Shown here: one piece after another, positions 13,319 to 15,027 of the stretch | Numbering within the stretch: position 1 is the first letter of the stretch | How the letters are laid out: every line of letters begins with the position of its first letter | Made by a program: the position numbers and the translations under genes | The notes under the pieces: generated by a model | The model's input: the letters and a program-made list of their open reading frames with translations, nothing else | What the model was told of the DNA's origin: nothing | The model's database searches: none | NCBI GenBank assembly: GCA_003978675.1 | Contig: QNYP01000083.1 | Coordinates: forward strand, 1 to 15,027 | DNA from: Hydrogenothermus sp. | GTDB lineage: Bacteria > Aquificota > Aquificia > Aquificales > Hydrogenothermaceae | Length of the DNA stretch: 15,027 bases | Direction: 5' to 3'

Positions 13319-14429
13319 TTTCAGGAATATCCTGTCCAGATGGGATACCTTCAACGAGTTCTCTCATTAAATCCTTAACACTAACTAATCTTTTTATTCT
13401 ATAACCATTAGAACCACTGAAAAATAAACCTGTTTCATATCTTCCTAAATAAGCATCTCCAAGTCTATCTGCTATACAATATCCAACCTTTTTCGCCTCT
13501 TCTCCGTGATTACAAGGGACAACACAGTTTGATGTGCATTTAACTTCAGGAGCTTGTCCAGTTTCTATATCTTTTAAAAGTTTTGTAATAATTCCTCTAG
13601 CAGGATAACCAACAGGAGATTTTAAAAGCTTAATATCTTCTTCTTTAGCATTTATGATAACTTTTTTAAATTCATCGGAAGCATCACACTCAAATGTTCC
13701 AACAAATCTAGTTCCCATTTGAACTCCAGCAGCACCAAGAGATAAGTAATACTCAATATCTTTCTTGTCCCATATTCCACCTGCAGCTATTACCGGAAAG
13801 TCTCCCCATTTATCTCTTTCTTCTATAACCTGAGGAACAAGATTTTCAAGCTGAAACTCTGGTTTAAAGCAGTCTTCATAAGGAATTCCTTGATGTCCTC
13901 CAGATTTAGGTCCTTCTACCACAACTGCATCTGGAAGTCTGTTATATTTTTTCTTCCAATGTTTACATATAACCCTTAAAGCCCTTGCAGAAGACACAAT
14001 TGGAACAAGAGCAACATCAGAACCTTCTGCATATTCAGGAAGTCTAAGTGGAAGACCTGCTCCTGAAATAATTATATTTGCACCAGCTTCTATGCTATCT
14101 CTAACAACTCTACCATAATCTGTAATAGCACAAAGTATATTAACCCCAATTACTGCTTTTTCACCACCTGCTATTTCCCTAGCATCTTGAAGTATTTTAG
14201 TTAGAGCCTCTTTATTATGAATATATTTACTTCCAACAGGGCGACCATCTTTTAAACGAACATAATTTGGATGTCTATAACCAGTTCCTACTGAAGATAC
14301 AACTCCAAGACCTCCATATTTTGAAACTGTTCCAGCAAGATTTTCCCAAGATATTCCAACTCCCATTCCCCCTTGTATAATCGGATACTCTATTTCATAT
14401 TTTCCTATTCTAAGCGGTTCAAAACCCAT
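13293..14429 (-). CDS. Nitronate monooxygenase-like flavoprotein
   Basis: This is a TIM-barrel FMN protein of the nitronate monooxygenase / FabK-like superfamily. The 378 residues begin MGFEPLRIGKYEIEYPIIQGGMGVGIS, where GGMGVG contributes to the FMN site. GVNILC (95-100), VVEGPKSGGHQG with H179 (catalytic-type His), VIAAGGIWD (213-221) and GVQMGTRFVGT (235-245) are the usual phosphate- and flavin-binding strands. The C-terminal part has four cysteines (C298, C302, C306, C318) that could bind a metal or cluster; this is a subgroup feature, and its role is unknown to me. The ATG at 14429 has GAGAGGA upstream. The true substrate may not be a nitronate. Confidence 0.87.
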   Translation of the reverse strand: MGFEPLRIGKYEIEYPIIQGGMGVGISWENLAGTVSKYGGLGVVSSVGTGYRHPNYVRLKDGRPVGSKYIHNKEALTKILQDAREIAGGEKAVIGVNILCAITDYGRVVRDSIEAGANIIISGAGLPLRLPEYAEGSDVALVPIVSSARALRVICKHWKKKYNRLPDAVVVEGPKSGGHQGIPYEDCFKPEFQLENLVPQVIEERDKWGDFPVIAAGGIWDKKDIEYYLSLGAAGVQMGTRFVGTFECDASDEFKKVIINAKEEDIKLLKSPVGYPARGIITKLLKDIETGQAPEVKCTSNCVVPCNHGEEAKKVGYCIADRLGDAYLGRYETGLFFSGSNGYRIKRLVSVKDLMRELVEGIPSGQDIPENEQVPSKV

Positions 14430-14460
14430 CTTTATCCTCTCTCAAAACTTTTGACTGTTA

Positions 14461-14500
14461 ATTTATAACATAAAATTAAAGTCTATAATATGAAATTAAA
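14461..14500 (-). promoter_or_regulatory. Imperfect 20-base tandem repeat upstream of the flavoprotein gene
   Basis: Read on the minus strand, two adjacent 20-base units starting TTTAATTTCATATTATAG and TTTAATTTTATGTTATAA agree at 16 of 20 positions. They fill the gap between the stop of the 134-residue gene and the flavoprotein leader. A spacing of two helical turns would suit a repeated protein-binding site, and a -10-like TTATAAAT is present. The region is very AT-rich, so chance similarity is possible. Confidence 0.35.
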
Positions 14501-14905
14501 TTAAAATCCTGGCAAAATTTTTTTTGCCTTTAAAGTGTTATATATAGACTTATACAAGTCTGGTTCTCCAGCTTCAAACGCAACTTCTATAACCCTCACA
14601 TTACCTTTCTCATTAACAGCCTCTGATATAAAATTAGCAACATACGTTCCAGGTTTTCTTTTATGCTCATAAGCAACCACACCAAGTATTCCTATATTTG
14701 ATTTATCCTCTTTAAAAACTATATCCATTCCCAATATATTTTTTACTGCAAATGTTGAAAGGATATAATCTTCTAATGCTTTTCTCAAGGACATTTCAAA
14801 ATCTGATAATCCAAATTGTTTTATATTTGTATTATTATTTGATTTATCAGTAATATTAGAACTATTCTGATTAGATTTTGATTGAAATTTTATAACTTTT
14901 CCCAT
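14501..14905 (-). CDS. Unrecognised conserved-looking protein (134 residues)
   Basis: I do not recognise this family. I choose the ATG at 14905 (MGKVIKFQSKSNQ); an upstream in-frame ATG at 14947 lies in the fold-back repeat and is not trustworthy. Residues 1-30 are polar and rich in Ser and Asn, probably disordered. From about residue 35 the protein looks like a compact alpha/beta domain: a helix LSDFEMSLRKALEDYILSTF, strands IGILGVVAYEH and TYVANFISEAV, then VRVIEVAFEAG and a final helix. No cysteines, membrane segments or catalytic motif are evident. The native promoter region is lost to the chimeric end at 14929/14930. Confidence 0.7.
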   Translation of the reverse strand: MGKVIKFQSKSNQNSSNITDKSNNNTNIKQFGLSDFEMSLRKALEDYILSTFAVKNILGMDIVFKEDKSNIGILGVVAYEHKRKPGTYVANFISEAVNEKGNVRVIEVAFEAGEPDLYKSIYNTLKAKKILPGF

Positions 14906-14929
14906 TTTAAATTTCCCACTAGTATGAAA

Positions 14930-15027
14930 ATTATATCCTTTCAACATTTGCAGTAAAAAATATATTGGGAATGGATATAGTTTTTAAAGAGGATAAATCA
15001 AATATAGGAATACTTGGTGTGGTTGCT
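14930..15027. repeat. Right-end fold-back: inverted copy of the last gene
   Basis: These 98 bases are an exact reverse complement of 14672-14769, inside the 134-residue gene, with a 160-base spacer. 14929 against 14770 is the first mismatch. As at the left end, the arm runs to the very edge of the contig. It should be treated as a chimeric end and not as genome sequence downstream. Confidence 0.93.

Noticed and set aside
14906..14947. N-terminal extension of the last gene from an ATG at 14947
   Set aside because: The ATG lies in the fold-back arm, so the sequence is not native. The ATG at 14905 gives a sensible protein.
1..15027. CRISPR array, insertion sequence, prophage or tRNA genes
   Set aside because: No spaced repeat series, transposase or integrase motifs, or tRNA cloverleaf sequences were seen.

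Overview
The window is low in GC and almost fully coding, and it reads as a complete short contig from a thermophilic sulfur-metabolising bacterium. The gene set and protein style (PdxA, a TusA/DsrEFH sulfur-transfer cluster, RNase Y, lysine/glutamate-rich AT-rich coding) best fit Aquificota, probably the Hydrogenothermaceae (a Sulfurihydrogenibium-like organism). That placement is inferred from protein character and context only; no 16S rRNA gene is present.

Both ends are fold-back inverted repeats. Bases 1-149 are a perfect reverse complement of 511-659 inside rplT, and 14930-15027 are a perfect reverse complement of 14672-14769 inside the last gene. Both run exactly to the contig edge, which is typical of chimeras from multiple displacement amplification or of assembly artefacts, so the outer ~150 and ~100 bases should not be read as native genome order.

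Plus strand, 212-9844. Translation genes come first: rpmI, rplT (frame broken by an apparent 11-base loss), pheS and pheT. A GC-rich structured RNA at about 4302-4478 follows, most likely 6S RNA, directly upstream of the 5-formyltetrahydrofolate cyclo-ligase gene, the neighbour 6S RNA has in many proteobacteria. The cyclo-ligase overlaps rny (RNase Y). An ammonium transporter (amt) sits between rny and the ymdB-type phosphodiesterase, and ymdB overlaps a gene for a degenerate EAL plus HDOD protein.

Minus strand, 14905-9830. From right to left: an unrecognised 134-residue protein, a nitronate-monooxygenase-like flavoprotein, a small two-helix membrane protein, then a promoter (TTGAAA-16-TATAAT) that should drive a tightly packed operon. 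That operon is a MoeB/ThiF-like adenylyltransferase, a 67-residue two-helix membrane protein, a 41-residue single-helix membrane protein, TusA, DsrE-like, DsrF-like and DsrH-like proteins, and pdxA. Most of its junctions overlap by 1-11 bases or abut. Together the genes suggest persulfide sulfur passed from TusA through a DsrEFH-type complex, tied to cofactor biosynthesis or to sulfur oxidation. The plus and minus operons converge with a 15-base overlap of the HDOD and pdxA coding ends.
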